A DNA stretch of 42,396 nucleotides, taken from contig NHNW01000101.1 in assembly GCA_002786025.1 (NCBI GenBank), forward strand, positions 1-42,396. The letters are read 5' to 3'. Both the position numbers and the translations under genes were made by a program. This DNA comes from Zasmidium citrigriseum. Taxonomy: Eukaryota > Ascomycota > Dothideomycetes > Mycosphaerellales > Mycosphaerellaceae. The notes under the pieces were generated by a model. That model was not told the DNA's origin. It saw only the letters and a list, made by a program, of their open reading frames with translations, and did no database searches. Of this stretch, positions 21,312 to 32,501 are shown piece by piece; position 1 is the first letter of the stretch, and every line of letters begins with the position of its first letter.

Positions 21312-22354
21312 TCAGGCGACGGGAGCCTTGGTCATAGCATCCATCCTTCCAGTGCCGCGGCTCGAGAAGACTGCCATGATTCCGAAGCCGACATAGAAGA
21401 GTGCGAGGGGATATGCCACCAGGCCTCGCATGTTTGTCATTCGGCCCACGACAATAAACATGGCCGAGCTTGAGTAGGTGCACCATGCGATTGCCAGGCT
21501 GACGAGGCAGTAGCCGATAAAGGTGTCCAGCGGGAGGACAACTCCCAGTAAGCTTGCGAAGACCAGCGGAAGAAGGCAGTAGCCTAGTACAGAGCTCGAC
21601 CGGCCGAGCGTCAGTGATGATGAGAAGTGTGAGGAGCCGTGGTAGCTGCTGTTGGAGCTTTGCGCCGAGTTCATCTCTTCTTGAGAAAGTGGGGGCGACA
21701 TCATGCTGAAGACGAAGTGCAGGCTGATGGCTCCGAGGGCGGCGAGACCGCAGACGTAGCCGAACCATAGCTTGCCGGTCTGTGAACTATTAGCGAGAGC
21801 CCGCAAGACTGGTCGTGTTCAGAACTTACAAGCAGAAGGAACGTCCCGAACAGGGCGCAAAAAAGAAATGGTCCAGCCAAGTCCGCATCATCCATGAGAT
21901 GCTGATCTATCCGTGCCATGGGGTTCAGGACGGTGAGTGTCTGCCCAGCATTCCGTCAGCATACGCTATGTCTCCCTATCCTTCCGTGTTCACTCACCTT
22001 GCTCTGAATATGTTGAAAGTTCACGCCCAGCTCCTCTAGCAGCGGCGGCTCGCCGTCATATCCCTCTGTGCCAAAAGCCGCCAGCCATCCTGTCCTCAGC
22101 CCACTCTGTCCTGTGCCCATCTGCCCGGTGGCCCCTGGTTGCCCGGGAAATGCGCCAAAGCCATAGTTGGCTGATGATGCACCGTATGTATTTGGCTGGC
22201 CATATGCTTGACTCTGAGCGCCACTGCCGTATGCTTGGAATGGTGTGCTCTGCCCTGATACGGGTTGTGTTGAATATGAGGACTGGTAGAAGTTGAGGTT
22301 GTTCTGGGCGGAATAGGGTTGGTTGGGAGGGGATTGGTAGCCGTAGTTGGCCAT
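21312..22354 (-). CDS. YIP1: Yip1 family Golgi/ER vesicle protein
   Basis: Three exons on the minus strand: 22354-21998, 21940-21830 and 21779-21312, with introns of 57 and 50 nt (GTGAGT/CAG and GTAAGT/CAG), both phase 0; 311 aa. The N-terminal third is Tyr/Gln/Gly/Ser-rich and cytosolic. Then come LLEELGVNFQHIQSK and TLTVLNPMARIDQHLMDDAD, the best-conserved Yip1 signature, and about five hydrophobic segments in the C-terminal half, including SVLGYCLLPLVF and MRGLVAYPLALFYVGFG. Yip1 binds Ypt/Rab GTPases and functions in ER-to-Golgi vesicle formation. The splice junctions fall inside the conserved motif and restore it exactly, which supports the model strongly. Confidence 0.96.
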
Positions 22355-23698
22355 GGTCGGCGCTGAAGAGGTGGGAGGCGATAGTTTGGTTGGTGTTCGA
22401 TGTTGTGTATTTTAGACGACGGCGTTGTGATTTCGTAGATGCGATCGGGCGAGTGTTGAATACAAAGTTGGGTGTTGGCCTGAGTAGGTGAGGTGCAAGC
22501 TGTTCAGAGGTGCACGTGACTGGCTTGGCGCTGGGACGCTGACTCCTGTCGCTCACTTCCTGTTGTTCTTCTTCCATCCATCTCCCAAATTCCATCTCTT
22601 GAAACCTACATCATGACAATTTTCCTGCCTGATTCTTCCTGTGCTGAATCACGACATCCAGAGGTCCAGATTTGGCGTTCTGATCTGACCACCGAAAGCG
22701 TGGCTGTGAAAGCTCAAGACCCAAAAACAGTTCCTTCTCCAAAGTTGCCTATCTGGATAGCAGCAGTATCGAAGTTGCACAGTGTACCCTCTTCAACAGG
22801 GATCTGTGGTTGATAAGCCTACACCGGTCTCAAGTTTCAGCTCTTGTCCCCCCTCCGCAACAGCGAGCTCAGGCGTACGAAGGCAAACAAAGGCCCCCAC
22901 GGACATGCAGCGTTGGGCACGCTCTTAACCACCCATACTTTCCATCTCCGGTTACATCTACAGCTCCACGACGGATAGCCGCGTCAGGACGAGCAACATC
23001 AGTATGCAAAGCATAGAGCTCTTGGCACACATGTGCTCTGGTATAGTGTTGCGGGATCACCGTGTCTTAAGGATTTTGGCCTATGGCGACGTCTAAACCC
23101 ACTATGTCTTCCACTGCGCCCATAGCCGCGTCGATATCGGATACGGTAAGATGTCCGTGCACCGCCCCCTAGATGAGGAAGTGGGCCTCCATCTGGTGGA
23201 TATCGATCGATATGTAACAGGGCCGGGTCGTGTATCTAGTAGGCGAGGACAAGTCGAGGTCGTGGCCACCGTGTTTCCACGCAGTATGGCCGTCGTGATG
23301 AAAGTGGGTCCGCAACACTACTCTGGTACAAGGTTTGGTTTCTATATTTTGCATTGGAGCTGCGCTAGCTACCTTTGTGGCGTTTTGACTTGCATACAGC
23401 AGACAAGGTGACCAATTATTGCTGAACAATCCAGCCCGGATGCTCAGCTCTCTTGCCAAGCCTAGTTGCCTCGTTACCATTTGGGGCCGAAAGAGATCAC
23501 CTCCCACGTCGACCGGAGTACCGACCCTCCACAATGGCATTCGAAGCTCTTGTGGTGCGTCGGTAACACAAATGGCTGTGCCTGAGCAGCGCCCGCAACG
23601 AGGCCGCCCAAGCGGGATACAAATCCTCCCGCCCTCGCGAGCCTTTCTGTCGTTTTTCGTTGCTTCGACCCTCTGAGCCTTGCCAACTGGACGCCAAT
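22355..23698. other. Divergent intergenic region
   Basis: It separates YIP1 and the large membrane-protein gene, which are transcribed away from each other, so both promoters lie here. A possible tiny spliced gene starts at 23083 (21 codons, then a GTAAGA donor at 23146 and an acceptor at 23220), but support is weak. Nothing else is recognised. Confidence 0.5.
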
Positions 23699-26214
23699 AT
23701 GTCTTCCGACCATCTCGTGGATCGGCGGTACAGCAATTCCATAGACATCACTCATACAATCGGACTCGAGCGACTGGATGGTCCTCCGTGGACACCGTCA
23801 ACCATCAGCACATTCAACACTGGGTACGCTCCAGTGCAGGAAGAACGAGAGAGTGAATCCGACACTGAATCTCTGAAGCCTGAAGAGCATCACATACTCC
23901 ATCACTGGGAATCACCAAAGCCGCCACCATGGAAGACATTCGCTATCCAACTCTTTGCGTTCCTCTGGCTGGTCCCGATCGTCGCTCTGCTTGTGCTGAA
24001 CATCAAAAGACACATCATCGGTGCGAGTGCGTGGTGCCCAGGCGGGCATTGCTATCCAGCGATTTATACCTCAACCACATACGCTGCTCGAGTAAAAGCC
24101 CGAGAACTCCCAGCAAAAATGATAGGGAGACACACAATCTTGTGGGTGCCCTTCAATTTGTTGCCAAGGCTCTGGAGATCTGGTTCATCATGATCGCATC
24201 TTGGCTCGTCTATCTCATCACGATGAGAATAGCTGCAAAAAGTGGTGGACTGCCCATTGGTTACTTCACACGGCCGAGCGAATTCGACAAGATACCTAGC
24301 CTATGCGATCCTCTACTATGGACTACTTTGCGACGTCTACCCGCGTCAAGAACCCAGTCGCGGAAAGCAAGGCGCCGCGTTTGGCTGTTCATTGCGCTTA
24401 CGGTGCTGCTATGTATCATTTGCAATTTGATGGGTCCAGCGGTGGCCGTCCTTGTCATACCGACACTCCAAAGGATCGATACCGAGAAGCAGGTTGATAA
24501 AAGATTTGCATTCGTGAACGCTGACTCTCCACCAAGTCCTTACAGCTTCATATATGAAGTTCAAGGCTACTGTAGCGCCGACAATTTCAGTGCAGAGCAC
24601 TTTTCTTGTGCACAGGACTGGGCGGCGAGCCTGGACTCGTGGGTTGAAAGCTATGGGGCTTCGCAAAACTCGGACAAGGTGGTCTCCATCCAGGATGTGG
24701 TTTCTTTTACGTACAATACTACAGCAGCTGTGATCGGCAATTCAGATTCACCCACGAAGGAGCGAACATTCGAGGCTGTCACCTGGAGTCCCTGCCGCCA
24801 AGTCGTCAACGCCTTGTCGGTAGATGTCAAGCTGACAGCTCTGCTCTCCGCGGCATACGATGCGGAAGATCTCACCATTGACAGTACGGACAAAGAAGCA
24901 GCCGAGGAAATACTGCAGCCTTACAAGCCTTTCAATAACACTGTCCAAACTGTGATCCAACGAGATGGACCTATCTTGGGTGCGGTGGCCAATATGTGGA
25001 TTGATATCGATGATCAAGGGCTGTCGACTTGGGAGGTCGACTCAGATCGTTCCATCAGATGCTATGCAGGCTACAACATTACCAACGTGCCGATGTGCTG
25101 GGGTGACTGTGGTTATCCAGACATGTCGCCAGTGTCGGGGATCTACACAAGATGCATTCCGACTGGATCTGGATGGGGAGACAGCTACAAGACCACGGGC
25201 TTCACAGTCGATCGCCAGTGGATCGATAATGAGGCGTATTGGCCGGAGATCGAAGTCACCGTTCATGCATCCAGCAATGCGGCTTTCATTCCTGACCGCG
25301 TCTCTTCACCAGCGTCTCCTGAGGACTGTCTGGCCAATATCAATAGCCTCACATCTGAAGAATTGGCAGCCTGTGATTGGGACGTCGTATGGAAGAGATC
25401 GACAGATCCAAAGGTCGTTCACCGCTCCGAGCTTCCCACCACCATCGAAATGACATGGGATACAACGGCTCTCCCGACAAAAAGCTCAAAAGTGACCATT
25501 GTCCTGGACTTTGTGAGCTTTCAAGCTTTCGCAAACTACACATTGGACCCATCAATGATTAACAATCCACTCCTTACGGCCGATTGGGTCCTCGACGTCC
25601 CTGGAAACACAACACTCGATGATATGCCTGCCATCGCACTGGATCCCGCCTGGATTCTCGCGACATGGAGTACAGACGTGAATGGCAATGTTTCGATCAA
25701 GAAAAGCGTATCTTCTGAGTTGCGTGACGTCTTCCAACAGGTCAACAATTACCACAATGCCAGTGTTCCGTTAGCTGAGAACGTGTGGGATCATCAAGGC
25801 TTACTTTCAAAGGTCGGCCTGATGCCCGTCGTTCAGACGCTCTCACTGATCGACTACAACACCACAGAAGCGACTGCTTCAGACGCCAACGATGATCCAG
25901 TGCATCCACTACTCTACATGTACGGCCAAATCAACGTCTACGCCTACGGACTCTCATCACGAACATCCTGGGTCGGCGTTGTCGTGACCAGCATCGGCTG
26001 CATCGTCGTGTTAGCCGAAGTCATCCTAGGCCTTCAGGATCGACGACGCTTCCGCTCTCTGACACAGCTTCTTGTGGCAGCTCTCGAGCACACTTATAGC
26101 GGCGAGTTCCCGAAGACCATGCATCACGACGAGAAGAATATCTGTAGAATTCCTTTCAGGTTGAGCAATAATCCGGATACGGCTGGGAAGTTCAAGTTTG
26201 AGAAGCGGATATAG
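23699..26214 (+). CDS. Fungal multi-pass membrane protein of unknown function
   Basis: The ATG at 23699 opens a frame whose N-terminus is cytosolic and acidic, then the first membrane helix (FAIQLFAFLWLVPIVALLVL) and a CPGGHC segment. Homology-like continuity then switches frame between 24092 and 24129, into THNLVGALQFVAKALEIWF. Further helices follow: FIMIASWLVYLITMRIA, WLFIALTVLLCIICNLMGPA, and a last one at about 25,970-26,030. Between the third and last helices is a Cys-containing domain of about 500 residues with several N-x-S/T sites, probably extracytoplasmic. Total about 825 aa if a 38-nt intron (24092-24129) is used. The function of this fungal group is unknown. Confidence 0.75.
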
Positions 26215-27095
26215 CGATAGAGGCGTTGGATATAATGTCTTATGTGTGATGATGTATGGATATAGAGGTATGAAATAATCTGCTCTCACATTAGTCAAGA
26301 TGCGGTGCAAGTGATGAAATTCACTCTGGTATAGTCTCCAGTGGAACGACTACAGCCAAGCGATCGGTAGATGTATCAGTAGGTGCTGAGAAGAGCTCAG
26401 GAATTGGAGAAGGTGAACAATCTTTCTTAGCAAGTGGAGATTGTGATGCCACCTAGCTGCCCTTGACGAGGCGCTTCGAGGGCTGTAACAAGTGATGTGA
26501 AAGATCCATCTCCAGTTGTATCCCCGCCGGCAAGCAAGCTGTCCATGCTACCAACACATGCATTCATAGGTCGAAGCCTGGCCACGACCTGACCCTACAA
26601 CTCGACATCGGAGACTGTACGAAGCCTCCCTTTATGGCCGGGCTTTGCAACTTGCCTCCCCCAGCTCCTATCAAAAGGACAAACCGCACCCTATACGAAG
26701 AGCACGATTCTCAGGTTGCCTTGCAGTCGATTCTAGACAGCACTGGCCTAGATGACTGTTCCTTTGGTTCACGCGCTGGAGTTGATATTGAAGGGGCGCA
26801 TGGAACGGAGGAGAAAATGAGCAATTTTCTTGAGTGAAGATGCGGCGCGACTGCCATTATGATGCCGTGAACGAGGCGCTCTCGGGGCCGGTCAAAGCAA
26901 GGAAAACGGATTTCTCCTGATGCGATCTCCCAGGCTGAGCTTAGATCCAGGCTATCGATAGGTCTATTAAGACATTGGTTATGAGACAGAGAACGGAGAA
27001 GAGACCCAAGTGAAGTGAGCAAAAGTGCTTGCTCTCCGCCTCTTCGCTCAAGGCGGCCTTTTCTAACACACTCCCGGCCCCAAAACAAGCGCTAT
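26215..27095. other. Convergent intergenic region, one weak small frame
   Basis: It lies between the 3' ends of the membrane-protein gene and HRI1. An ATG frame of 67 codons runs 26634-26837 (+) with no recognisable content. Two segments (about 26,405-26,485 and 26,815-26,895) look like distant copies sharing GATGCC and GACGAGGCGCT-type words, but the similarity is weak. Confidence 0.4.
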
Positions 27096-27933
27096 TCAAT
27101 CACTAAGACCGATTTCCACGACCTTCCACGAGAGCTCCATGTTGACAATCTCATCATCAAGATTCAACTTCTCCATCTCCAGCGCCAATCCCGTCGGCAA
27201 CCAGAAGCCCCCATCCCGAAACTGCCGCTTCCACCCATCCTGCTGCGTCCACAACCACCGCTCACACGAGTAATCAATCCCCACCCGCATAATGCCCTGA
27301 CAAACATGTCCCACCCTCACAACCATCCCCCGCGCATTCCTCTCCTCATCCATCAGCTGCAACACCACCGTCTCCAGCTTTCCATCCGCCCGCTGCGACA
27401 CCATCGGCACCTCAATCCACCCTTCTTCGTACTCCTGCTCGCCCGCCTCCCGCTGCAAGGGATTCACCATCTTACCTTTCTCCAGAGTCCTGCCTCCGCC
27501 CATCGGGATCATCACGCCCTGGTCATCTATCTGATCTGGCCGGCTCGTGGTCGAGTCGACGAGGTGCCGCCAGCTGGCGTACATGGTGCCGTTGTCGTAG
27601 TAGTTTGATGCGACGCCGGCGAAGGCCCATTCGAGGAAGTCAGAGTGCCGGACACCTGGGGCGATTTGGGCTGGGATGGAGAGTGTGAATCGGGAATTTG
27701 CCACGGGGAAGAGGGGGATGGAGGAAGAAGATGTTAGTCTTACCTTCGATGTGGGGGCGATAGAGACGAGCGCGGATGTCGACGAAGCGGTCGCCGGCGG
27801 AGGTGACGACGAGGGTGTTGGTGTTTTCGTAGGGCTCGTGTGGTGGCCAGCGGATGTATTCGCGGGCTGAGATATGTGGCTTCTTCTTGGCTTGCTCGGA
27901 GTGCTGTTGCTTTGGCTCTTGCTGCTGCGACAT
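27096..27933 (-). CDS. HRI1: HRI1 family protein
   Basis: Two minus-strand exons, 27933-27744 and 27670-27096, with a 73-nt intron (27671-27743; donor GTAAGA with a CTAAC nearby, acceptor CAG) at phase 1; 254 aa, near the 244 aa of yeast Hri1. Diagnostic segments are ISAREYIRWPPHEP near the start, FLEWAFAG after the splice, TMYASWRHLVDS, DDQGVMIPMGGGRTLEKGKM and EEGWIEVPM, matching the Hri1 order FEWAFAG, TWKNWDS, acidic GAVYPFG and later strands. Yeast Hri1 is a beta-rich protein reported to interact with Hrr25 and Sec72; its biochemical activity is unknown. The frame is open upstream to an ATG at 28110; I prefer 27933 because the extension is low-complexity. Confidence 0.85.
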
Positions 27934-28279
27934 ATTTGCTGCTTGTGATTTCTGCCTTGCGAAAAGATTTGTGTACGATGCTGCAGGCGGGAAAGATGTC
28001 GGGTGTTGATATTGTGGTGAGGTTGAGAAAGGAGGGAGAAAGCGAGTTGAAGTTTGGGCTTGGTTTCCAGGGTCCGCTGCGGCAAACGGCGCTAAAACAT
28101 TTGTTGACATGTGCTGGATAAGATAAGGAAGGCGCGAGATTTGTGGTCAGCATTATGTACATCTTGCATGTGCTCATTATATACAATCGTGTCGTCGCTT
28201 TGTACATCATATTATAGTGAAGTATTCACACAGAAGTGTCCCAAAGAAATCTCCTTCTTGCATCATCTCGTCTGCTTGT
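27934..28279. other. Short spacer between two minus-strand genes
   Basis: It holds the HRI1 promoter and the 3' end of the upstream gene. Part of it (to 28110) is an in-frame extension of HRI1 that could be coding if the earlier ATG is used. Nothing else seen. Confidence 0.4.
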
Positions 28280-29326
28280 TCACATCACAGCCTGGCTCAT
28301 TCTTGTGTGTTCGATCGGCACAGCAGGCACCGGCGGAACCGACGTATCGAACGGATCCATCTCTTCCTCGTAAGCAGGAGTTGGTGGAATCGTACTCAGC
28401 TTGTGAGACTGGAATTTGTTCGACTGAAACTTGTTGAAGCTGTGCGCATCGAAGTTGCTGTTCATGACCGGCACATTACTGGGCATGCTCGTAGGGCAAC
28501 CGGCAGAGATGCTATTGCGAACGAAGTTGGGAGTGCGATAGACTGGAATCGAGCCGCTAATGGAAGCTCTTGGCGCGGAGCCCGAGCTGGCCACACTGGC
28601 ACTACGGCTCTGCGGTGGCGACTGGAAGGCATTCGACACCCGGCGGAAGAGGCCACTTGTCGCGCTGGAGATGCTCAGGTTGCGGTTGTTGTTCTTGTCG
28701 CCCTGCGGATCGGTAGCATCCAGCATGTAGAAGACGCCCTTGAGACCGGCGTTGGCTGCAAGTACTGAAGCCTTGACAGTATTGGAAGCTTCCTCGAGTC
28801 GAATGAAGTCGTCGATCTTTTGGTCGAGAGTCTCGAATTGTTTGAAGACGACTTCGACGCAGTCCGCAATCAGGGTGATGCCAGTAATGTAGACATTGGC
28901 GGCTTGATCTTGTGCATGAGCGGGCTGCTGGTTGATCAGGGCAATGGCCGAGTTCGTGAGCTTGTCTATAGCCATCTCCGCCTTATTCTTTTGCATCGTG
29001 ATGTCCACATATAGCTTCGACCTGTCGGCTTGCTTGTCCTCATCCCGCATCGAGTTCTTCAAGTTTTCGTATACATTCTGGAAAGCATCCTGGTGCATGA
29101 AGGCCAGTGCACCATTGAGATTGTCGAGTGCTGAAAGCAAAGTATCGGCATCGTCACCAAGGGTAGCACTCAGCGTTGCGAAGTGGTTCGTGTTCTCGAT
29201 CAGACCGGCTGCTTGGAGTGATTTGAAGAAGCTGAAGTCACCACTTCGGCTAGCTGCATGGAGGTTGTGTCGGACAAGCGCGATGCGTTGCGTCCAATGC
29301 AGCTGCTTGACGTTGGGAGCTGACAT
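28280..29326 (-). CDS. Unknown fungal helical protein with Ser-rich tail
   Basis: A single-exon minus-strand frame of 348 aa starting MSAPNVKQLHW. Residues 1-205 are predicted mostly helical from their composition (repeated Leu/Ala/Lys/Gln patterns, e.g. LLSALDNLNGALAFMHQDA and IADCVEVVFKQFETLDQKI). Residues 215-348 are Ser/Pro/Asn-rich and probably disordered, with a duplicated FNKFQSNKFQSHK segment. No membrane helix, signal peptide or catalytic motif is visible, and I do not recognise the family. Codon use and the clean long frame support a real gene. Confidence 0.7.
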   Translation of the reverse strand: MSAPNVKQLHWTQRIALVRHNLHAASRSGDFSFFKSLQAAGLIENTNHFATLSATLGDDADTLLSALDNLNGALAFMHQDAFQNVYENLKNSMRDEDKQADRSKLYVDITMQKNKAEMAIDKLTNSAIALINQQPAHAQDQAANVYITGITLIADCVEVVFKQFETLDQKIDDFIRLEEASNTVKASVLAANAGLKGVFYMLDATDPQGDKNNNRNLSISSATSGLFRRVSNAFQSPPQSRSASVASSGSAPRASISGSIPVYRTPNFVRNSISAGCPTSMPSNVPVMNSNFDAHSFNKFQSNKFQSHKLSTIPPTPAYEEEMDPFDTSVPPVPAVPIEHTRMSQAVM

Positions 29327-30844
29327 GGCTGGTCTGTGTGATCGTTTGCTCTCCGTGTGTGAAGTCTAGATTCGTGTGGTGGCTGTGGCCTAGATGTGCA
29401 ACGAAATATGTACAACGAAATGCAAAAGTGGTCACAGATGGCGAGATGGAGAGATAGGAGACACCTACTCAAGGTATATGCCGAGAGCCCTCATTGTTGC
29501 TGGCTGGTGGTGGTGGAGTTCTAGATGGTCAGCGGCGACGCCGCCAAAGGCTTTTGTCGAGTGAGACCCATGAGAAACGCCATCTCGGCTGCTGTCTGCC
29601 ATGCTTTAGGGAAACACAAGTCCGTTGCACAGCATGAGACAAATGCATTCGGTCGGTAGCGAGGAATGTGGATGGGTGCCAGACGGTTGGAGTTGCTTGT
29701 TCTTTGTATAGCAACTGTTCGCGGAAGGCGTTCGGTCAGATAACAAGGCTGCAGGAAGTCTAGACGAAGATCAGAACAAAGGCAATAAGAGCATTCTTTC
29801 AACAATAAGCACTACTTACCACTGCGTTGGTACTCACGCTCGATCGATACTGAGACATCGTGGGCAAAGTGTGGCCGTAACACGTACGTCAGCCTGAGGG
29901 CACGGTATCCTGCAGCGAAGAGCGTTGCAATGCAAAGGAAATACCAGCGCCGCTGAATTTGAATCCCATGGATCGAGGCGTCATCATCTTGGTGGTTATC
30001 CTCGTCGCTGGCTTTGCGGTCCTCGTCGCATGGGCCATCGCTCGCCAATTCAACAGTGACACAGATGAGCGGCTTGCAGGAAAGGTGTGAAAACAAAGTG
30101 ATAAGAATGTTTGATAAACGAGAACAGGAAAGAGTCGTTTCGATGATGAGGAAGACGCGACTCGAGACGCGAGAAATTGGGGAGGCTGGCGCTTGCGCTT
30201 GGACCAAATCTTGCTTCGACTTCACCTCCTGAAACAACTTCACGAACTGTTGCCGACAAACTCTTCTTGGCCCAAATCGAAAAGGAAACGAGCAAACAGT
30301 ATCTCATCGTCTGATGTCAAAGGAAATATGCCAGCCTCATTTCGGTCACCGCCGAGGCCACCGTTCCGTTCAAGCGCAGACAGATGCACCTTCATCGAAG
30401 CCTTCAATGGTGGGGAGATTCGATGCAGTGTGTGCTGCCACTGCGCAGAGAGACCACTCCATGCGGCTCTCATAGAGGCACATTCTATCAGGTGGTCGTT
30501 GCTGACAAGCCGACACAATAACACACCATGGTTGCACCTGCAAAGAGGGACAAATGATAAGATGGGGTTGCTGGAAGCGGTTCACGTTGAGCAGTATCTA
30601 CCACCGTTGACAACTCTACAATATTATTAGTACAATACGGGCTCATCTGATTACATGTTGAAGGGATTCATGGTCGTACGTTTGCCTTTGCACCCGTGAG
30701 CAGTCTTTTATGTTCTCGAACAAAGAGTAAGATTGCCTCTTTACCTTCTCTCACTTCTTGAAATCGCTCTCCAGCGGAACAAAGAAACCCGTCCTTCTCA
30801 AGCCGCAGGCACGCTGGAGAGCGCTGCCTCCCAAGTGTCCCTTC
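29327..30844. other. Intergenic region with two weak gene candidates
   Basis: This holds the promoter of the preceding minus-strand gene and the leader of the metallopeptidase-like gene. Two mutually overlapping candidates occur: a plus-strand 40-codon frame at 29968-30090 coding a membrane helix, and a minus-strand spliced reading of about 30,150 to 29,521 with a GTAAGT donor at about 29,820 but no clear ATG. They cannot both be right in the overlap. Confidence 0.5.
29968..30090 (+). CDS. Possible 40-aa single-pass membrane peptide
   Basis: The ATG at 29968 opens MDRGVIILVVILVAGF followed by AVLVAWAIAR and a polar tail with DTDERLAGK, then stops at TGA. The organisation (short N-terminus, one uninterrupted hydrophobic helix, charged tail) is that of a small single-pass membrane protein. 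An AAAG-GTGTGA just before the stop could instead be a splice donor, making this a first exon. The antisense strand here gives an acidic frame, which is the expected shadow of a hydrophobic helix, so the plus reading is the more natural one. No family recognised. Confidence 0.35.
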   Translation: MDRGVIILVVILVAGFAVLVAWAIARQFNSDTDERLAGKV

Positions 30845-32452
30845 ATGGCTATGGAAAATACTGCCGGTCAATCAGCGACAAGTAAATGCTACGCAAACAT
30901 TCGCCCAGAACACACAAGCGCTCGAGGGATGTTCTTTACCCAACAGTACAATATGGAACTAGATGAGCGCTGCCGTCGATATTGCTGCTCCGCGTTTCAC
31001 AAGTTTGAGGACACCGAAGTCCTCAAATCAGCTTCCCTCACGAACAGGATCCTTCTGTTACTCGCCCGAAAGCATTACAGACCAGAGATAGATTACTCAG
31101 CGCTAGAGCCATGTCTACGACTTGCGACAAATCTCCTGACATCTGGAGGCGCTGCTTCATACATCGTGAGGATGGTCGATGGTGACCTTCATTTCGTGGA
31201 TGGAGAGGCACAAGGAAGGAGAGTGGAATGGACAGAGATAGATGCGATGCGTGACGCAAATGGACAAGTCATATTCCCACAACTCGCACGGTACCCAAAA
31301 TCAGACAATTCTGAGAACACAAGTCAGGTCAAGAGGAGGGCAAGAGAGATTCTGGACAATCTAGCCGGCATGATCGATTTTGACTTCGCTAACTTGCCAC
31401 AAGATGTACGAGGATTCAGCAAAGCACTCGAAGGGCCTCTCGTACTAAATGCAATCTGCCACTGGCCTCGAGGAGTTCGAAGTCGAATCTCGACATCTGC
31501 AAACACATACATCGAAATGCTCAAACTTACAGAACGACAAAAGCAGGGTCATTTATCAAGCAAAGAGCTCGAACGACTGCTGCTCGTCCAATTTTCCTAC
31601 GCAACGACCCTAGTCCACGAAATCGGCCATGCTCTCCTATGTGCCGTCCAAGGCTCCATTCATAGAGGAGAGCCATTTCTCGGAGACGAAGAGGTTGCTG
31701 AAGCCGGATATGCCTTGGAAGCCGCTATCTTTGGAGGACTGCTGGATGGCAACATAACCATGACGACTAGGCAGCATGCCAAAGAGCATGGTCTCTGTGC
31801 AGAAGTTAAGAAACGGGTAAAAGAAGGCAAGTATGTCAAGAATGCTCTGACTTTGACCAAGTGGCCTTCTGGCATCTATCAGCATTCCTACCATACTGGA
31901 CACGCCATCATGGGGTGGAGGAAGGATCTGCCTCCCTATGATGAAGTGGCTCGAGTTCCGCTCGCGTTCATTGGTGATCTGTTCTCAACAGAGTTCTGGG
32001 AAAGAGATGCTGCAAGATGCACATTGGGGCCACTGGTCGTGCCCCAGCAAGGATTTTGGATCATTGGAGTCGATACAACGACAGAGCGGCAATTCGTATG
32101 CGATGTGAACGACACTTGTCTGGACAGGTCCATTCGTGACCGGTTGATAAGCATCATCGAAGCGGACGCCATTGAATACCCCCTGAGAGAACCGGACAGC
32201 CTCGTGAGAATAAGCGGATTCGAAAATAAAGAAGCCTCAAAAGTGGCGTTAATAGATCTTGGCAGAGAGTTGCCCAATCAAGAGCTTCACCGATCGAAGA
32301 GACTGATGACGGTCTTTGGAGACGAGATGCGCCAGGTCGTCCAAACCAGTTCTCAAGGACACATGACCGTCGTCTTATCACGTCAATGTTCACGTAAGTC
32401 GGCGGGGAAGAGCAGCGGGTTGAGTAGATGGATGAACGCTTGGTACAGATAG
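30845..32452 (+). CDS. Putative HEXXH zinc metallopeptidase-like protein
   Basis: A single-exon frame of 535 aa from the first ATG (30845). It has no signal peptide or membrane helix. Residues 258-262 are HEIGH within TLVHEIGHALLCAVQG, the zincin pattern HExxH where two His bind zinc and Glu is catalytic. Acidic candidates for a third ligand follow at Glu282, Glu283 and Glu286 (GDEEVAEAGYALE), a spacing compatible with a gluzincin-like E downstream. The rest has no recognisable domain. Similar uncharacterised HEXXH proteins occur in Dothideomycetes. It converges on the transcription-factor gene with 49 bp between stops. A peptidase role is inferred from the motif only. Confidence 0.75.
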   Translation: MAMENTAGQSATSKCYANIRPEHTSARGMFFTQQYNMELDERCRRYCCSAFHKFEDTEVLKSASLTNRILLLLARKHYRPEIDYSALEPCLRLATNLLTSGGAASYIVRMVDGDLHFVDGEAQGRRVEWTEIDAMRDANGQVIFPQLARYPKSDNSENTSQVKRRAREILDNLAGMIDFDFANLPQDVRGFSKALEGPLVLNAICHWPRGVRSRISTSANTYIEMLKLTERQKQGHLSSKELERLLLVQFSYATTLVHEIGHALLCAVQGSIHRGEPFLGDEEVAEAGYALEAAIFGGLLDGNITMTTRQHAKEHGLCAEVKKRVKEGKYVKNALTLTKWPSGIYQHSYHTGHAIMGWRKDLPPYDEVARVPLAFIGDLFSTEFWERDAARCTLGPLVVPQQGFWIIGVDTTTERQFVCDVNDTCLDRSIRDRLISIIEADAIEYPLREPDSLVRISGFENKEASKVALIDLGRELPNQELHRSKRLMTVFGDEMRQVVQTSSQGHMTVVLSRQCSRKSAGKSSGLSRWMNAWYR

Positions 32453-32501
32453 ATAGGTAGCCTGTTCAGGATCCGAGCAAGATATTTCCGATGGATCCAG
32501 A

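Noticed and set aside
26634..26837. 67-codon ATG frame between the membrane-protein gene and HRI1
   Set aside because: It has a proper ATG but no recognisable motif or context; too little support to call a gene.
29521..30243. Minus-strand two-exon gene with a GTAAGT donor near 29,820
   Set aside because: The donor and an acceptor exist, but no in-frame ATG was found upstream and its acidic part is the antisense shadow of the plus-strand hydrophobic peptide.
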